A DNA stretch of 64,000 nt. It comes from Roseicyclus salinarum (GTDB lineage Bacteria > Pseudomonadota > Alphaproteobacteria > Rhodobacterales > Rhodobacteraceae). Both the position numbers and the translations under genes were made by a program. The stretch is from contig NZ_JARRSA010000018.1 of the NCBI RefSeq assembly GCF_029624655.1, positions 1 through 64,000 of the forward strand, written 5' to 3'. The notes under the pieces were generated by a model. That model saw only the letters and a program-made list of their open reading frames with translations. It made no database searches and was not told the origin of the DNA. The stretch's first letter is position 1. Each line of letters opens with the position of its first letter. Shown piece after piece: positions 1 to 8,987 of the stretch.

Positions 1-29
1 GATACCGCGCGCCGGTCCGGTCCGTTGGG

Positions 30-52
30 AAAAGCGCGGGCGGCGCCCGCGC
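30..52 (-). terminator. Rho-independent terminator of the helicase gene
   Basis: On the minus strand an 8-bp GC-only stem (GCGCGGGC at 34-41 pairing with GCCCGCGC at 45-52) with a 3-base loop is followed by four U residues (AAAA at 30-33 on the plus strand). It lies just past the stop codon of the DEAD-box helicase. Confidence 0.65.
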
Positions 53-58
53 GCGTCG

Positions 59-1819
59 TCAGGCGGCGTCTTCTTCGCCCGGCCCGCCCGCGTCCTGCGC
101 AGGCGCGGTGTCCGCGTCTTCAGCCGCCGCGTCCCCGGCAGACTTCCTGCTTCGGCTGCGACGCCGCTTGGGCGCGGGCTTCGCGGCCTCCGCCTGAGGC
201 GCGTCACCCTTCGGCGCGTCACCCTGCGGCGCGTCACCCTGTGGCGCCGGATCGGCGTCGGATGCCTCCGCCTCGTCCTCGGGCGTCTCGGTGACATCCC
301 GCGCGGGACCGCCCCGGCGTTCGTCGAAGCTCATCGCGATGAAGCCGGGCAGGTGGTCGCCCATGCCGATGACGCCGTTGCGATCGCGGCCGGGCGTGCC
401 CCGGCCCTTGCCGCCGCGCTCGCGGCGGTGCCTGCGATCCCCGCTCTCGTCGGTGTCCCGCGTCTCCGCGGTATCGACGGGCGCGCGAGGTTCTGTCCGT
501 GCGGGCGCTTCGGCCACGGGCTGCGCCTCGGGCTTTGCGGGGGCTGGCGCCGTCTCGGCGGGAGCTGTCTCCTCGCGGGCCGCGCCGCGGCCGCGCCGCC
601 GCCGCGTCGGCGCCTCGCGCTCGGTGTCCTCGTCCTTCGCGCCGCGTCCGCCGCCGGGCTTCGCGTCCGGCGTCCATGGGGCCTCGACCCGCGGGATCGT
701 CGTCTCGATCAGGCTTTCGATGGCGCCGAGATACTTTGCGTCCGACGGCACCGAGATCGTGACCGCGACGCCCTTGCGGCCCGCGCGCCCGGTGCGCCCG
801 ATGCGGTGGACGTAATCCTCGGCATGGCTGGGGACGTCGTAGTTGATGACGTGGCTGACATTGGGAATGTCGAGACCGCGCGCGGCCACGTCGGAGGCCA
901 CGAGAAACCGGATCGAGCCGTCGCGGAACCCGTCGAGCGTCCGCGTCCGGTGCGACTGGTCCAGGTCGCCGTGGATCGGCTCGGCGTTGAGGCCGTGCTT
1001 CTTCAGCGACTTGGCGACGATGTCCACGTCGACCTTGCGGTTGCAGAAGATGATGGCGTTGGTGCAGGCGGCGCCTTCGGCTTCGATGATCGCGCGCAGC
1101 ATCTCGCGCTTGTTCGCGGCCGAAGTGTCGCGGCGCGTCGGCGTGAACTCGACCAGGCGCTGCTCGATCGTCAGCGAGGCGCTGGCCTGCCGGGCGACCT
1201 CGACCCGCGCGGGGTTCGACAGGAAGGTGTTCGTGATCCGCTCGATCTCGGGCGCCATGGTGGCCGAGAAGAACAGCGTCTGGCGCGTGAACGGCACCAG
1301 CCCGAAAATGCGCTCGATGTCGGGGATGAACCCCATGTCGAGCATCCTGTCGGCCTCGTCCACGACCATGACCTTGACGTCCGTGAGGATCAGCTTGCCG
1401 CGCTCGAAATGGTCGAGCAGTCGGCCGGGCGTCGCGATCAGCACGTCGACGCCCTTGTCGATGAGCTGGTCCTGCTCCTTGAAGCTGACGCCGCCGATCA
1501 GAAGCGCCTTCGTCAGTTTCACGTACTTGGCGTAGGTGTCGAAGTTCTCGGCCACCTGCGCGGCAAGCTCGCGCGTCGGGCATAGGACCAGCGAGCGCGG
1601 CATCCGCGCGCGGGCGCGGCCGCGGGCCAGCGCCGTGATCATCGGCAGCGTGAAGCTTGCCGTCTTGCCGGTGCCGGTCTGGGCGATCCCGAGGACGTCG
1701 CGCCCTTCGAGCGCGGGGGGGATGGCCCCTTCCTGGATCGGAGTTGGAGTCTCGTAGCCTGCTTCGGCAACGGCCTTGAGAACCTTGGGATTAAGGTTGA
1801 GGTCGGAAAAGCTCGTCAT
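59..1819 (-). CDS. rhlE: DEAD-box ATP-dependent RNA helicase, RhlE-like
   Basis: A 586-residue RNA helicase expected to unwind structured RNA during ribosome assembly or mRNA turnover. The core (about residues 1-385) has the Q motif (PTPIQ), Walker A AQTGTGKT, PTREL, DEAD, SAT, ARGLDIP and HRIGRTGRAG in the right order. The last 200 residues are a low-complexity tail rich in Arg, Glu, Ala and Pro, with a tandem GDAPQ-type repeat and a basic RRRSRSRK patch. The reading frame stays open far upstream, but the ATG at 1819 gives MTSFSDLNL, the usual start of this subfamily, so I place the start there. RhlE versus another DEAD-box paralogue cannot be settled by eye. Confidence 0.93.
   Translation of the reverse strand: MTSFSDLNLNPKVLKAVAEAGYETPTPIQEGAIPPALEGRDVLGIAQTGTGKTASFTLPMITALARGRARARMPRSLVLCPTRELAAQVAENFDTYAKYVKLTKALLIGGVSFKEQDQLIDKGVDVLIATPGRLLDHFERGKLILTDVKVMVVDEADRMLDMGFIPDIERIFGLVPFTRQTLFFSATMAPEIERITNTFLSNPARVEVARQASASLTIEQRLVEFTPTRRDTSAANKREMLRAIIEAEGAACTNAIIFCNRKVDVDIVAKSLKKHGLNAEPIHGDLDQSHRTRTLDGFRDGSIRFLVASDVAARGLDIPNVSHVINYDVPSHAEDYVHRIGRTGRAGRKGVAVTISVPSDAKYLGAIESLIETTIPRVEAPWTPDAKPGGGRGAKDEDTEREAPTRRRRGRGAAREETAPAETAPAPAKPEAQPVAEAPARTEPRAPVDTAETRDTDESGDRRHRRERGGKGRGTPGRDRNGVIGMGDHLPGFIAMSFDERRGGPARDVTETPEDEAEASDADPAPQGDAPQGDAPKGDAPQAEAAKPAPKRRRSRSRKSAGDAAAEDADTAPAQDAGGPGEEDAA
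198..242. repeat. Three tandem 15-bp repeats inside the helicase tail
   Basis: The unit GGCGCGTCACCCT plus two variable bases occurs three times head to tail (198-212, 213-227, 228-242). It encodes the (Q/K)GDAP repeat in the disordered C-terminal tail of the helicase. It is in frame, so copy number could vary without breaking the gene. Confidence 0.8.
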
Positions 1820-2001
1820 GTGCGTCCATTTTGGCCGGGGAGCGTGTCGCCCCGCACGGCAGAGAGGGATGGAGCGCAATGGGCCTGCGCGCTCCGCGTC
1901 GCGAACTGCGCGTACCGCAGCCATGCCCGGCACATATAGGAAAATTTCCGGGCGGTCAAACCGGACGCCGCTCGACGTCGGACGGCGCGGGGAATGGCCC
2001 C

Positions 2002-2526
2002 TCAGGGCCAGAGGCCGGCGCGGCGCGCGTTCCCTATCGCCTCGGCGAACATCGCGGGCGGGTAGCGGACCGTCACGACGGCGTCCGGGCCGACAAGCGT
2101 CGCCTCCAGCCCGTCGTGCAGCGCGGCGTCGAAGGTCGCGCGGGTGAACACGAAGGTGCCCGTGCGATAGCCCTGGCAGTCGTCGCGCCCGATGCAGAAA
2201 GGCTCGGACCCGCGGGCGGGGCGGAAAGGCACCTCCGCGCCGCCGCGCCATGCGCCGCGCATCCTGAGCCGCGCCTGCCCGCTGTGGCGAAGCTGCCCGA
2301 GTTCGGCGGTGAGGGCGATCCGGTCGCCCCGGCGCAGGACGAGGACCTGCCCCACCATGACGTCGTGACCCCGGGCGGCCACGATCCGCTGCGCCGAATA
2401 CGCGCCCGAGATCGCCGTCGCCGGACCGTGCCCCGCACCGCCGGGCGCAAGCGGCGTGCACGCGGCAAGCACAAGGAGGGCCGCGATGGCGGGGATCAGG
2501 CGGGCCTGCATGGCGCGGATCTTCAC
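2002..2526 (-). CDS. Small predicted lipoprotein of unknown function
   Basis: A 174-residue protein with a short positive N-terminus, a hydrophobic stretch and a lipobox ending LAAC near residue 23, so it is probably exported and lipid-anchored. The start is either the GTG at 2526 (MKIRAMQARL) or the ATG at 2511 (MQARL); both leave a workable signal peptide. The mature part contains two close Cys residues (FCIGRDDCQG) that could form a disulfide. I do not recognise the family. It stands alone between the helicase and the next gene. Confidence 0.7.
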   Translation of the reverse strand: MKIRAMQARLIPAIAALLVLAACTPLAPGGAGHGPATAISGAYSAQRIVAARGHDVMVGQVLVLRRGDRIALTAELGQLRHSGQARLRMRGAWRGGAEVPFRPARGSEPFCIGRDDCQGYRTGTFVFTRATFDAALHDGLEATLVGPDAVVTVRYPPAMFAEAIGNARRAGLWP

Positions 2527-2547
2527 CGCGCGATGGTAAAGGGGTGG

Positions 2548-3162
2548 TTAACGCGCCGCCGCGGAGGGGTGCAGCTCCGGGCGGTATCCCGCGGCGAGCG
2601 CGGCGACAACGGGGGCGGGCGTCAGCACGGTCACGCGGCCCGTAGGGCGTGCCCGCGCCGGGCCGTAGCCGTTCGGGGCGTGGGGCAGGAGGCAATCGCC
2701 CGCGACGAGGCAGGGACCGTCGGGCATCAGCACGAAGGCGCCGTCGGGAAGCGCCGCGGCTTCGGCTTCGTGGCGCACCTGCGCGCGGCGCCGGGTGACG
2801 CGCGCGGGATGCAGCGCCGCGTCGATGTCGGCCGCGCGCGCCGCTTGTCCCGTTGCCCCGCGCCACGCCGTCCGGAAGGCCTCGAACCCGGCCCGCCGGC
2901 ACTCGGCGCATGGACGGTGTCCTGCCGCCAGCGCGACGGCCTCGTCGAGGAAGAACAGCTCGGTATAGCGGCCCGGCGACATCGGCCTGCGCTTGCGCTC
3001 CTTGAACGACAGGACGCAGCAGATCCACGCCTTGTGCCGCCACCGCGGGGTGCCCAGTCGCCGGTCCGCGTCGTGAAGGATGCCGCGATTTCCCATCAGT
3101 GTGCCGCGTGCGGGGTCCGCGACGATCTCGCCGGTCGGAAGGACCCGGTTCTGAAGGCTCAC
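2548..3162 (-). CDS. Conserved hypothetical protein coupled to prfC
   Basis: A 204-residue soluble protein. The likely start is the GTG at 3162, giving VSLQNRVLPTGEIVADPARGT, an opening I recall from a widely conserved alphaproteobacterial hypothetical family. GTGA overlaps the stop of prfC by four bases, so it is translationally coupled to it. It has a CAEC pair (about residues 95-98) but no complete metal site or catalytic motif that I recognise. An ATG at MGNRGILHD, about 22 codons in, is an alternative start. Confidence 0.75.
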   Translation of the reverse strand: MSLQNRVLPTGEIVADPARGTLMGNRGILHDADRRLGTPRWRHKAWICCVLSFKERKRRPMSPGRYTELFFLDEAVALAAGHRPCAECRRAGFEAFRTAWRGATGQAARAADIDAALHPARVTRRRAQVRHEAEAAALPDGAFVLMPDGPCLVAGDCLLPHAPNGYGPARARPTGRVTVLTPAPVVAALAAGYRPELHPSAAAR

Positions 3163-4790
3163 ACCATCAGTTCCTTGGTCGCGCTCAGGGTCACGTCGGG
3201 ATAGTCCCGCACCACGCGGTCGATGTCCCACTGCATCCGGGTGAGGTAGACCGGGTCGCCGTCGTTGTCGGCGGCCATGTGCTGCTTGTTGGCGGCCATG
3301 AAGGCCTCGACCTTGTCCTTCGCACCCGAGACCCAGCGGGCCGAGGTGAACTGCGACGGCTCGAAGCGGACGGGCAGGCCGTATTCCATCTCGATCCGGC
3401 TCGCCAGCACCTCGAACTGGAGCGCGCCGACGACGCCCACCACGAAGCCCGAGCCGATCATCGGCTTGAACACCTTGGCGGCGCCTTCCTCGGCGAACTG
3501 CATCAGCGCCTTGTCGAGGTGCTTGGCTTTCATCGGATCGCCCGCGCGGCAGGTCTGCAAAAGCTCGGGCGCGAAGGAGGGGATGCCGGTGAAGCGCAGG
3601 GCCTCGCCCTCGGTCAGCGCGTCGCCGATGCGCAGCTGCCCGTGGTTCGGGATGCCGATGATGTCGCCGGCCCATGCTTCCTCGGCCAGTTCGCGGTCGG
3701 AGGCGAGGAACATGACCGGGTTCGAGATCGCCATCGGCTTCTTCGAACGCACATGCGTGAGCTTCATGCCGCGCTGGAAATGCCCCGAGGCGAGGCGCAC
3801 GAAGGCCACGCGGTCGCGGTGCTTGGGGTCCATGTTGGCCTGCACCTTGAACACGAAGCCCGAGACCTTGTCCTCCTCGGGGGCGACCTCGCGCGGGGTC
3901 GCGGCCTGCACCTGCGGCTCGGGGCCGTATTCGGCGATGCCGTCCATCAGCTCCTTCACCCCGAAGGAATTGATCGCAGAGCCGAACCAGATCGGCGTCA
4001 GCGTGCCCTCGAGGAAAGCCTTGGGGTCCATCGGCGGAAGAAGCTCGCGCGCCATCTCGACCTCCTCGCGGAGCTGTTCGAGCTGCGATGCGGGAATGCG
4101 CTCGGCCAGTTTCGGATCGTCGAGGCCCTGCATCTTCACCGATTCCGCGACCTTGTTGCGGTCGGCGCGGTCCATCAGCTCCAGCCGGTCGTGGATCAGG
4201 TCGTAGCAGCCGAGAAAGTCGCGGCCCATGCCGATCGGCCAGGAGGCCGGCGTCACGTCGATGGCGAGGTTTTCCTGGATCTCGTCGATGATCTCGAAGG
4301 TGTCCCGGCTCTCGCGGTCCATCTTGTTGCAGAAGGTCAGGATCGGCAGGTCGCGCAGGCGGCAGACCTCGAAAAGCTTTCGTGTCTGGCTTTCGACGCC
4401 CTTGGCTCCGTCGATCACCATGATCGCGGCGTCCACCGCCGTGAGCGTGCGATAGGTGTCTTCCGAGAAGTCCGAGTGGCCGGGCGTGTCCACGAGGTTG
4501 AAGCGGTAGGTGCGGTCAGGCCGCGCGAAGTCGAAGGACATCGCCGAGGCCGAGACCGAGATGCCCCGGTCCTGCTCCATCTTCATGAAGTCCGAGCGCG
4601 TGCGCCGCGCCTCGCCCTTGGCGCGGACCTGTCCCGCCATCTGGATGGCGCCGCCGTAAAGCAGGAACTTCTCGGTCAGCGTCGTCTTGCCCGCGTCGGG
4701 GTGCGAGATGATCGCGAAGGTCCGCCGCCGCGCGATCTCGGGCGGCAGGGCGGGGCGGTTGGTCTGGGGCGCGTGGGCGGTGTCGGGCAT
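3159..4790 (-). CDS. prfC: Peptide chain release factor 3 (GTPase)
   Basis: A 543-residue class II release factor GTPase that removes RF1/RF2 from the ribosome after peptide release. The G motifs are present: SHPDAGKTTLTE near residue 32, DTPGHSDFSEDT, and NKMDRE, followed by EF-Tu-like domain II and the RF3 C-terminal domain. Length matches the family (about 530). The ATG at 4790 gives MPDTAHAPQTNRP and is the best start; the frame is open further upstream but reads as low-quality sequence antisense to the Hint gene. The next gene overlaps its stop by 4 bases. Confidence 0.96.
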   Translation of the reverse strand: MPDTAHAPQTNRPALPPEIARRRTFAIISHPDAGKTTLTEKFLLYGGAIQMAGQVRAKGEARRTRSDFMKMEQDRGISVSASAMSFDFARPDRTYRFNLVDTPGHSDFSEDTYRTLTAVDAAIMVIDGAKGVESQTRKLFEVCRLRDLPILTFCNKMDRESRDTFEIIDEIQENLAIDVTPASWPIGMGRDFLGCYDLIHDRLELMDRADRNKVAESVKMQGLDDPKLAERIPASQLEQLREEVEMARELLPPMDPKAFLEGTLTPIWFGSAINSFGVKELMDGIAEYGPEPQVQAATPREVAPEEDKVSGFVFKVQANMDPKHRDRVAFVRLASGHFQRGMKLTHVRSKKPMAISNPVMFLASDRELAEEAWAGDIIGIPNHGQLRIGDALTEGEALRFTGIPSFAPELLQTCRAGDPMKAKHLDKALMQFAEEGAAKVFKPMIGSGFVVGVVGALQFEVLASRIEMEYGLPVRFEPSQFTSARWVSGAKDKVEAFMAANKQHMAADNDGDPVYLTRMQWDIDRVVRDYPDVTLSATKELMV

Positions 4791-4837
4791 GGGCGGGCAT
4801 ATAGCGGCGTGCAGGGGACGCCGCAACGTGCAACGCT

Positions 4838-5836
4838 TCAGCCGGGCTCGCCCCGGCTGGCGCGCGACAGACGCTCGGCGGCGTCCGGGCCAAGGCGCTC
4901 CGCGTCGATCTCGAGTTCGGCGGCGCCGCGCTGGTCCTCGCGGAGCGCCGCGGGGTCGATACCCTCGGGCAGGCGGCCCAGGGCGGGCCCCGTCACCAGC
5001 ATCCCCTCCACGGCGATGCCCTCGGCGAAGACGACCTCGTGGCCTTCGAACAGAAGCTGGTAGCTGTCCACGTGCCCGCCTTCCTCGCGCGTGACGGTGG
5101 TGCCGTTCACCAGGAGCCCCGCCCTGACCAGAACCTCCGCGCGGCCCGCGCCTGTGGCGTCCTCGCGCTGCCAGATGAACAGGCGGTGCTGCGGCGAAAG
5201 GCGGAGGTCGCGCGCGGCGTTGAGCGTTCCGGCGGCGATGCGCACGGGCGCGGCCGCCCCCGTCGCGCGGTAGGTCTGGCGCCCGATCCAGCGGATCGCC
5301 CGCGGCCCGTGCAGCCGCGTCAGAAGCGTGTCGCCGGCCTTCAGTTCCTCGACCGGGACCTGCCGCCCGTCCGCCATGCTGAGCCTCGTGCCAGCGATGA
5401 AACTGACGCTCGCCACGTCCGCGAGGCGGTCCGGGCCGCCGTCGGCGTCGCACGCCAGCAGCTCGTAATCGGCGTCCTCGCGAAGCCTGGCCAGCGGCAG
5501 GACGAGGCGCGCGGCGGCGTCCTCGCGCCCGCCGAGGTCGAGAAGCAGGACCTCCACCGGCCGTCCGTCGGGCCCCATGAACATGGCGCAGCCCTCGATG
5601 ACGATGGGCGTGCCGGGCAGGCCGACCCGCGATCCGTCGGCCACGCAGGGGCCCGCGGCGGGATCGTCCGCGATGGCCAGCCGGGCGGCCGCGGCCCCCC
5701 GAGCGAGGCGATAGACGTCGCCCGGAACCGCCGCGTCGCCGGTGCCGATGGCATCGCCCTCGTTCGCGCCAGAGACGGCGCGAAGTGCGGCCGCCGGGAA
5801 GGTGTCGAAACGGAAGAGGGCGGGGTGCTGGGTCAT
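4838..5836 (-). CDS. Hint (hedgehog/intein) domain protein 1
   Basis: A 332-residue protein with a degenerate N-terminal half and a Hint_2-type domain from about residue 145 (SFIAGTRLSM) through VPVEELKAGDTLLT, RAIRWIGRQT, LRLSPQHRLF and the block ending LLFEGHEVVFAEGI. Such proteins are common in Rhodobacterales and are often exported or surface proteins of unknown role. The residue before FIAGT is Ser where the family usually has the nucleophilic Cys, as in the second Hint protein here (CFVAGT), so self-cleavage may be lost or Ser-based. No signal peptide is visible. Confidence 0.85.
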   Translation of the reverse strand: MTQHPALFRFDTFPAAALRAVSGANEGDAIGTGDAAVPGDVYRLARGAAAARLAIADDPAAGPCVADGSRVGLPGTPIVIEGCAMFMGPDGRPVEVLLLDLGGREDAAARLVLPLARLREDADYELLACDADGGPDRLADVASVSFIAGTRLSMADGRQVPVEELKAGDTLLTRLHGPRAIRWIGRQTYRATGAAAPVRIAAGTLNAARDLRLSPQHRLFIWQREDATGAGRAEVLVRAGLLVNGTTVTREEGGHVDSYQLLFEGHEVVFAEGIAVEGMLVTGPALGRLPEGIDPAALREDQRGAAELEIDAERLGPDAAERLSRASRGEPG

Positions 5837-5994
5837 GCCTCGGGCGGGTGTGTCGTGGCCTTTGCCGGCGGGCGGATACTGCCGGACCGGGCACAGCCGT
5901 AGGCACCGGATGGGGGGCGGTCAAGGCTGGCCGCGGGTGCGAGGGCCTGCTATCAGGCCCCGACACCACGAAACACGGGGAGAGTGAGGGTCAC

Positions 5995-6774
5995 ATGGAT
6001 CTCGGGATCAAGGGTCGGCGCGCGCTTGTCTGCGCCTCTTCGAAGGGACTGGGCCGGGGCTGCGCCGAGGCGCTGGCTGCCGAGGGCGTGCACCTCGTGC
6101 TGAACGCGCGCGGCGCCGAGGCGCTCGAGGCCACGGCAGCCGCGATCCGCGAGGCGCATGGCGTCGAGGTGACGACCGTCGCCGCGGACATCACCACCGA
6201 GGAAGGGCGCGAGAAGGTGCTGGCCGCGGCCGGCGAGATCGACATCCTCGTGACCAACGCGGGCGGCCCGCCGCCCGGCCTGTGGTCCGACTGGGACCGC
6301 GAGGACTTCATCAAGGCGCTCGACGCCAACATGCTGACGCCGATCGCGCTGATGACCGCGCTGATGCCTGCCATGATCGACCGCGGCTGGGGCCGGGTGG
6401 TGAACATCACCTCGCAATCCGTGAAGGCGCCGATGCCCGCGCTGGGCCTTTCGAACTCGGCGCGCACCGGCCTGACGGGCTACGTCGCGGGAACCTCGCG
6501 GCAGGTCGCGCCGCATGGCGTCATCGTCAACAACCTGCTGCCCGGGACCCACGCCACCGATCGCGCCGACGCGCTCGACGCCAGCGCGGCCCGGCAGAAG
6601 AACGTCTCGGTCGAGGAGGCGCGCGCCGCCAAGCAGGCGACGATCCCCTCGCGCCGCTACGGCACGGTCGAGGAATTCGGCGCGACCTGCGCCTTCCTCT
6701 GCTCGGAGCATGTCGGCTTCATGGTCGGACAGAACATCCTGCTCGACGGCGGCGTGAACTACATCACGATCTGA
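5995..6774 (+). CDS. SDR-family oxidoreductase
   Basis: A 259-residue short-chain dehydrogenase/reductase, NAD(P)-dependent. It shows the dinucleotide motif ASSKGLGRG (residues 15-23), the NAGGPP motif, a Ser in NITSQS, and the C-terminal LLDGGVNYITI typical of FabG-like SDRs. The usual YxxxK is replaced by the segment SNSARTGLTGYV, where the Tyr position reads as Asn/Ser, as in the atypical SDR group with NSART motifs. Start ATG 5995 follows a GGGGAGAG ribosome site. Substrate unknown. Confidence 0.88.
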   Translation: MDLGIKGRRALVCASSKGLGRGCAEALAAEGVHLVLNARGAEALEATAAAIREAHGVEVTTVAADITTEEGREKVLAAAGEIDILVTNAGGPPPGLWSDWDREDFIKALDANMLTPIALMTALMPAMIDRGWGRVVNITSQSVKAPMPALGLSNSARTGLTGYVAGTSRQVAPHGVIVNNLLPGTHATDRADALDASAARQKNVSVEEARAAKQATIPSRRYGTVEEFGATCAFLCSEHVGFMVGQNILLDGGVNYITI

Positions 6775-6853
6775 CGCGCCCGGCTCGCCTTGCCACACCG
6801 GGGCGGGCCTGTTACCTGCGAAACCCGATCCAAACGCTCGGTCTTTCGCATCC

Positions 6854-7936
6854 ATGTCCACCGGTCCCCGTCTCGAAGTCGACCGCATCCGCTGCCAGTT
6901 CGACGGCCGCGATGTCGTGCGTGACGTGTCGTTCCGGGTGGGCGCGGGCGAAATCCTGTGCCTTCTGGGGCCGTCGGGCTGCGGCAAGTCCACCGTCCTG
7001 AGGACGATCGCGGGGATCGAGCGCCAGGTCGCTGGACGTGTCCTCGCCGACGGCGCCGTCCTCTCGGACGAGGCGACGCACCTGCCGCCCGAGCGCCGCG
7101 GCATCGGCCTCATCTTCCAGGACTTCGCGCTCTTTCCCCATCTCAGCGTGGGACAGAACGTCGCTTTCGGCCTTCAGGGAAGCCGCGCCGAAGTCCGGGC
7201 GCGCGTCGGCGAGTTGCTCGACCGGGTGGATCTGCACGGCTACGCGGACAAGTCGCCCCACATGCTGTCGGGCGGCGAGCAGCAGCGTGTGGCGCTGGCC
7301 CGCGCGATGGCGCCGAGGCCGCGGATCATGCTGATGGACGAACCCTTCTCGGGGCTGGACAACCGGCTGCGCGACGGCATCCGCGACGAGACGCTCCAGC
7401 TTCTGAAGGAGGACGGAACCGCCGTCGTTCTGGTCACGCACGAGCCGGAGGAGGCGATGCGCATGGCCGACCAGATCGCGCTGATGCGTGGCGGGCGGAT
7501 CGTGCAGGTCGGCGCGCCCTACAACGTCTACAACGCCCCCTGCGACCGGGCGGCCGCCGCGTTCTTCAGCGATATCAACGTGGTGACGGGCAAGGTCAAC
7601 GGCGCTCTCACCACCACGGCCTTCGGTGCGTTCCTTGCGCCCGGCTATCCCGACGACAGCGTGGTGGACATCGTCTTCCGCCCCCAGCACGTGAAGATCG
7701 ACTTCGACCGCGGCGGGCGCGGGCCCAATCCCACGCCGCAGGACGGAACGCCCGCGCGGGGCGTCGTGCTGCGCGCGCGGTTCATGGGGCACGAGAGCCT
7801 CGTGGAATTCCGCATGGATTTCGACGGGCGCAAGCTGAAGGCGACGGTGCCCGGGGTGTTCCTGCCGAAGGCGGGGACGCCGCTGTGGCTGAGCGTGCGG
7901 CGCGACCGCTGCTTCGTCTTCCCGCACCGGGACTGA
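6854..7936 (+). CDS. ABC transporter ATP-binding protein, FbpC/PotA type
   Basis: A 360-residue import ATPase with Walker [10 protein letters not shown] (about residues 38-46), Q-loop FQDFALFPH, signature [14 protein letters not shown], Walker B ILMMDEPFSG, the H-loop VTHEPEEA, and a TOBE-like C-terminal regulatory domain. This build is typical of iron(III), polyamine or sulfate importers. No permease or binding protein is next to it: an SDR gene precedes it and tatA follows, so its partners must lie elsewhere or it is shared between systems. Confidence 0.9.
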   Translation: MSTGPRLEVDRIRCQFDGRDVVRDVSFRVGAGEILCLLGPSGCGKSTVLRTIAGIERQVAGRVLADGAVLSDEATHLPPERRGIGLIFQDFALFPHLSVGQNVAFGLQGSRAEVRARVGELLDRVDLHGYADKSPHMLSGGEQQRVALARAMAPRPRIMLMDEPFSGLDNRLRDGIRDETLQLLKEDGTAVVLVTHEPEEAMRMADQIALMRGGRIVQVGAPYNVYNAPCDRAAAAFFSDINVVTGKVNGALTTTAFGAFLAPGYPDDSVVDIVFRPQHVKIDFDRGGRGPNPTPQDGTPARGVVLRARFMGHESLVEFRMDFDGRKLKATVPGVFLPKAGTPLWLSVRRDRCFVFPHRD

Positions 7937-7960
7937 ACGCGCCGCCCTGCAAGCCGCCGC

Positions 7961-8023
7961 GTCTGCGCAGAGGCCGGACCCGGGGGTGCGCGCGTCTGCG
8001 GTCTTGCGGGCGGGTGCGCAGAC
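7961..8023. other. 9-bp inverted repeat upstream of tatA
   Basis: GTCTGCGCA at 7961-7969 is repeated in inverse at 8015-8023 (TGCGCAGAC) with a 45-base GC-rich interval. It lies between the ABC ATPase stop and tatA and could fold as a transcript-end hairpin for the ATPase gene. There is no U-run after it, so terminator function is uncertain. Confidence 0.35.
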
Positions 8024-8056
8024 CCGGTAAACCGTGCCGACCGGATTTTTTGGGCT

Positions 8057-8085
8057 TTGAACTCCCGTGGCAAGACCATACCTAT
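8057..8085 (+). promoter_or_regulatory. Candidate sigma-70 promoter for tatABC
   Basis: TTGAAC at 8057-8062 is followed after 16 bases by TACCTA (8079-8084), close to -35/-10 consensus for this GC-rich background and about 65 bases before the tatA ATG. Picked by eye only. Confidence 0.3.
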
Positions 8086-8151
8086 GGGGGAGACAGGCTG
8101 TTGAATGCGGCTCGGGATGCGCGGGGCATCCTGCCGCGAAGGGAGACGAAC

Positions 8152-8403
8152 ATGCTCAACAATATCGGACCGGCGGGCCTTCTGCTCATCGCGGTCGTGG
8201 TCCTCGTCCTGTTCGGGCGCGGCAAGATCGCAAGCCTGATGGGTGAGGTCGGCAAGGGCATCACGGCGTTCAAGCGCGGCGTGAAGGATTCGACCGACGA
8301 GATCGAGAACGCATCGGCCTCGACCTCGGCGGCGCGCTCCGGGGACGGTGCCGAGGCCCGTGACGTGACGCCGGACGCCGCGCGCGAACGCGACAAGGCC
8401 TGA
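8152..8403 (+). CDS. tatA: Sec-independent protein translocase subunit TatA
   Basis: An 83-residue TatA/E protein: short N-terminus, one membrane helix (about residues 6-21), the hinge LFGRGKI, an amphipathic helix ([15 protein letters not shown]) and a charged C-terminal tail. It forms the protein-conducting element of the twin-arginine pathway for folded proteins. First gene of tatABC; tatB follows after 56 bases. The start is ATG 8152 behind GGGAGACGA. Confidence 0.96.
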   Translation: MLNNIGPAGLLLIAVVVLVLFGRGKIASLMGEVGKGITAFKRGVKDSTDEIENASASTSAARSGDGAEARDVTPDAARERDKA

Positions 8404-8459
8404 GCCCATTGCGATCAACCCGACCGTTCACCGGGTCGTGTCATTGAAGGTTCGCGGCG

Positions 8460-8987
8460 ATGCCTGACATCGGCTGGATGGAACTGCTCGTCATCGGGAT
8501 CGTGGCGCTGATCGTCGTGGGCCCGAAGGACCTGCCGATCATGTTTCGCCGCGCCGGCCAGTTCACCGGACGCATCCGTGCGATGGCGCGCGACTTCCAG
8601 CGCGCGATGGACGAGGCCGCGGACGAAAGCGGCATGACCGAACTGAACCGCGATCTGCGCAACGCCGCGCGTTACACGAAGAACCCGGCCAAGGCGGGCC
8701 GGGACGCCCTGAAGGATGCCTTCGGCGACATCGATCCGACGAAGTTCCCCGAAGGCAGCCACACCCGCGCAGCGGCCGAAAAGCGCAACGCCGAGGCCAA
8801 GGCCGCCCGCGAGAAGACCGATACGCTGCGTGCCGCCCGCGAGGACGGCACCGCCGACGAAAACGGCGCGCCCGCATCGCCCGCCGCGGCGGCAGCGGCG
8901 ACCCCCGCCGGAGCGACCCCGCAGCCTGAACCCGCCACGCAGGAGCAGGCTCCGGCGCGCCCGCGGACCGGAACCGAAGGCTCATGA
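8460..8987 (+). CDS. tatB: Sec-independent protein translocase subunit TatB
   Basis: A 175-residue TatB, starting MPDIGWMELLVIGIVALIVVGPKDLP, with the single TM helix and the VGPKDLP hinge diagnostic of TatB, then an amphipathic helix and an Ala/Pro-rich acidic tail (about residues 135-175). It works with TatC in recognising twin-arginine signal peptides. Its stop overlaps the tatC start (ATGA), indicating translational coupling. Confidence 0.96.
   Translation: MPDIGWMELLVIGIVALIVVGPKDLPIMFRRAGQFTGRIRAMARDFQRAMDEAADESGMTELNRDLRNAARYTKNPAKAGRDALKDAFGDIDPTKFPEGSHTRAAAEKRNAEAKAAREKTDTLRAAREDGTADENGAPASPAAAAAATPAGATPQPEPATQEQAPARPRTGTEGS

Noticed and set aside
1820-3043. N-terminal extension of the DEAD-box helicase frame to 994 residues
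   Set aside because: The extra 400 residues are Arg/Ala/Pro-rich shadow sequence lying antisense or out of frame to two other genes; the family start is at 1819.
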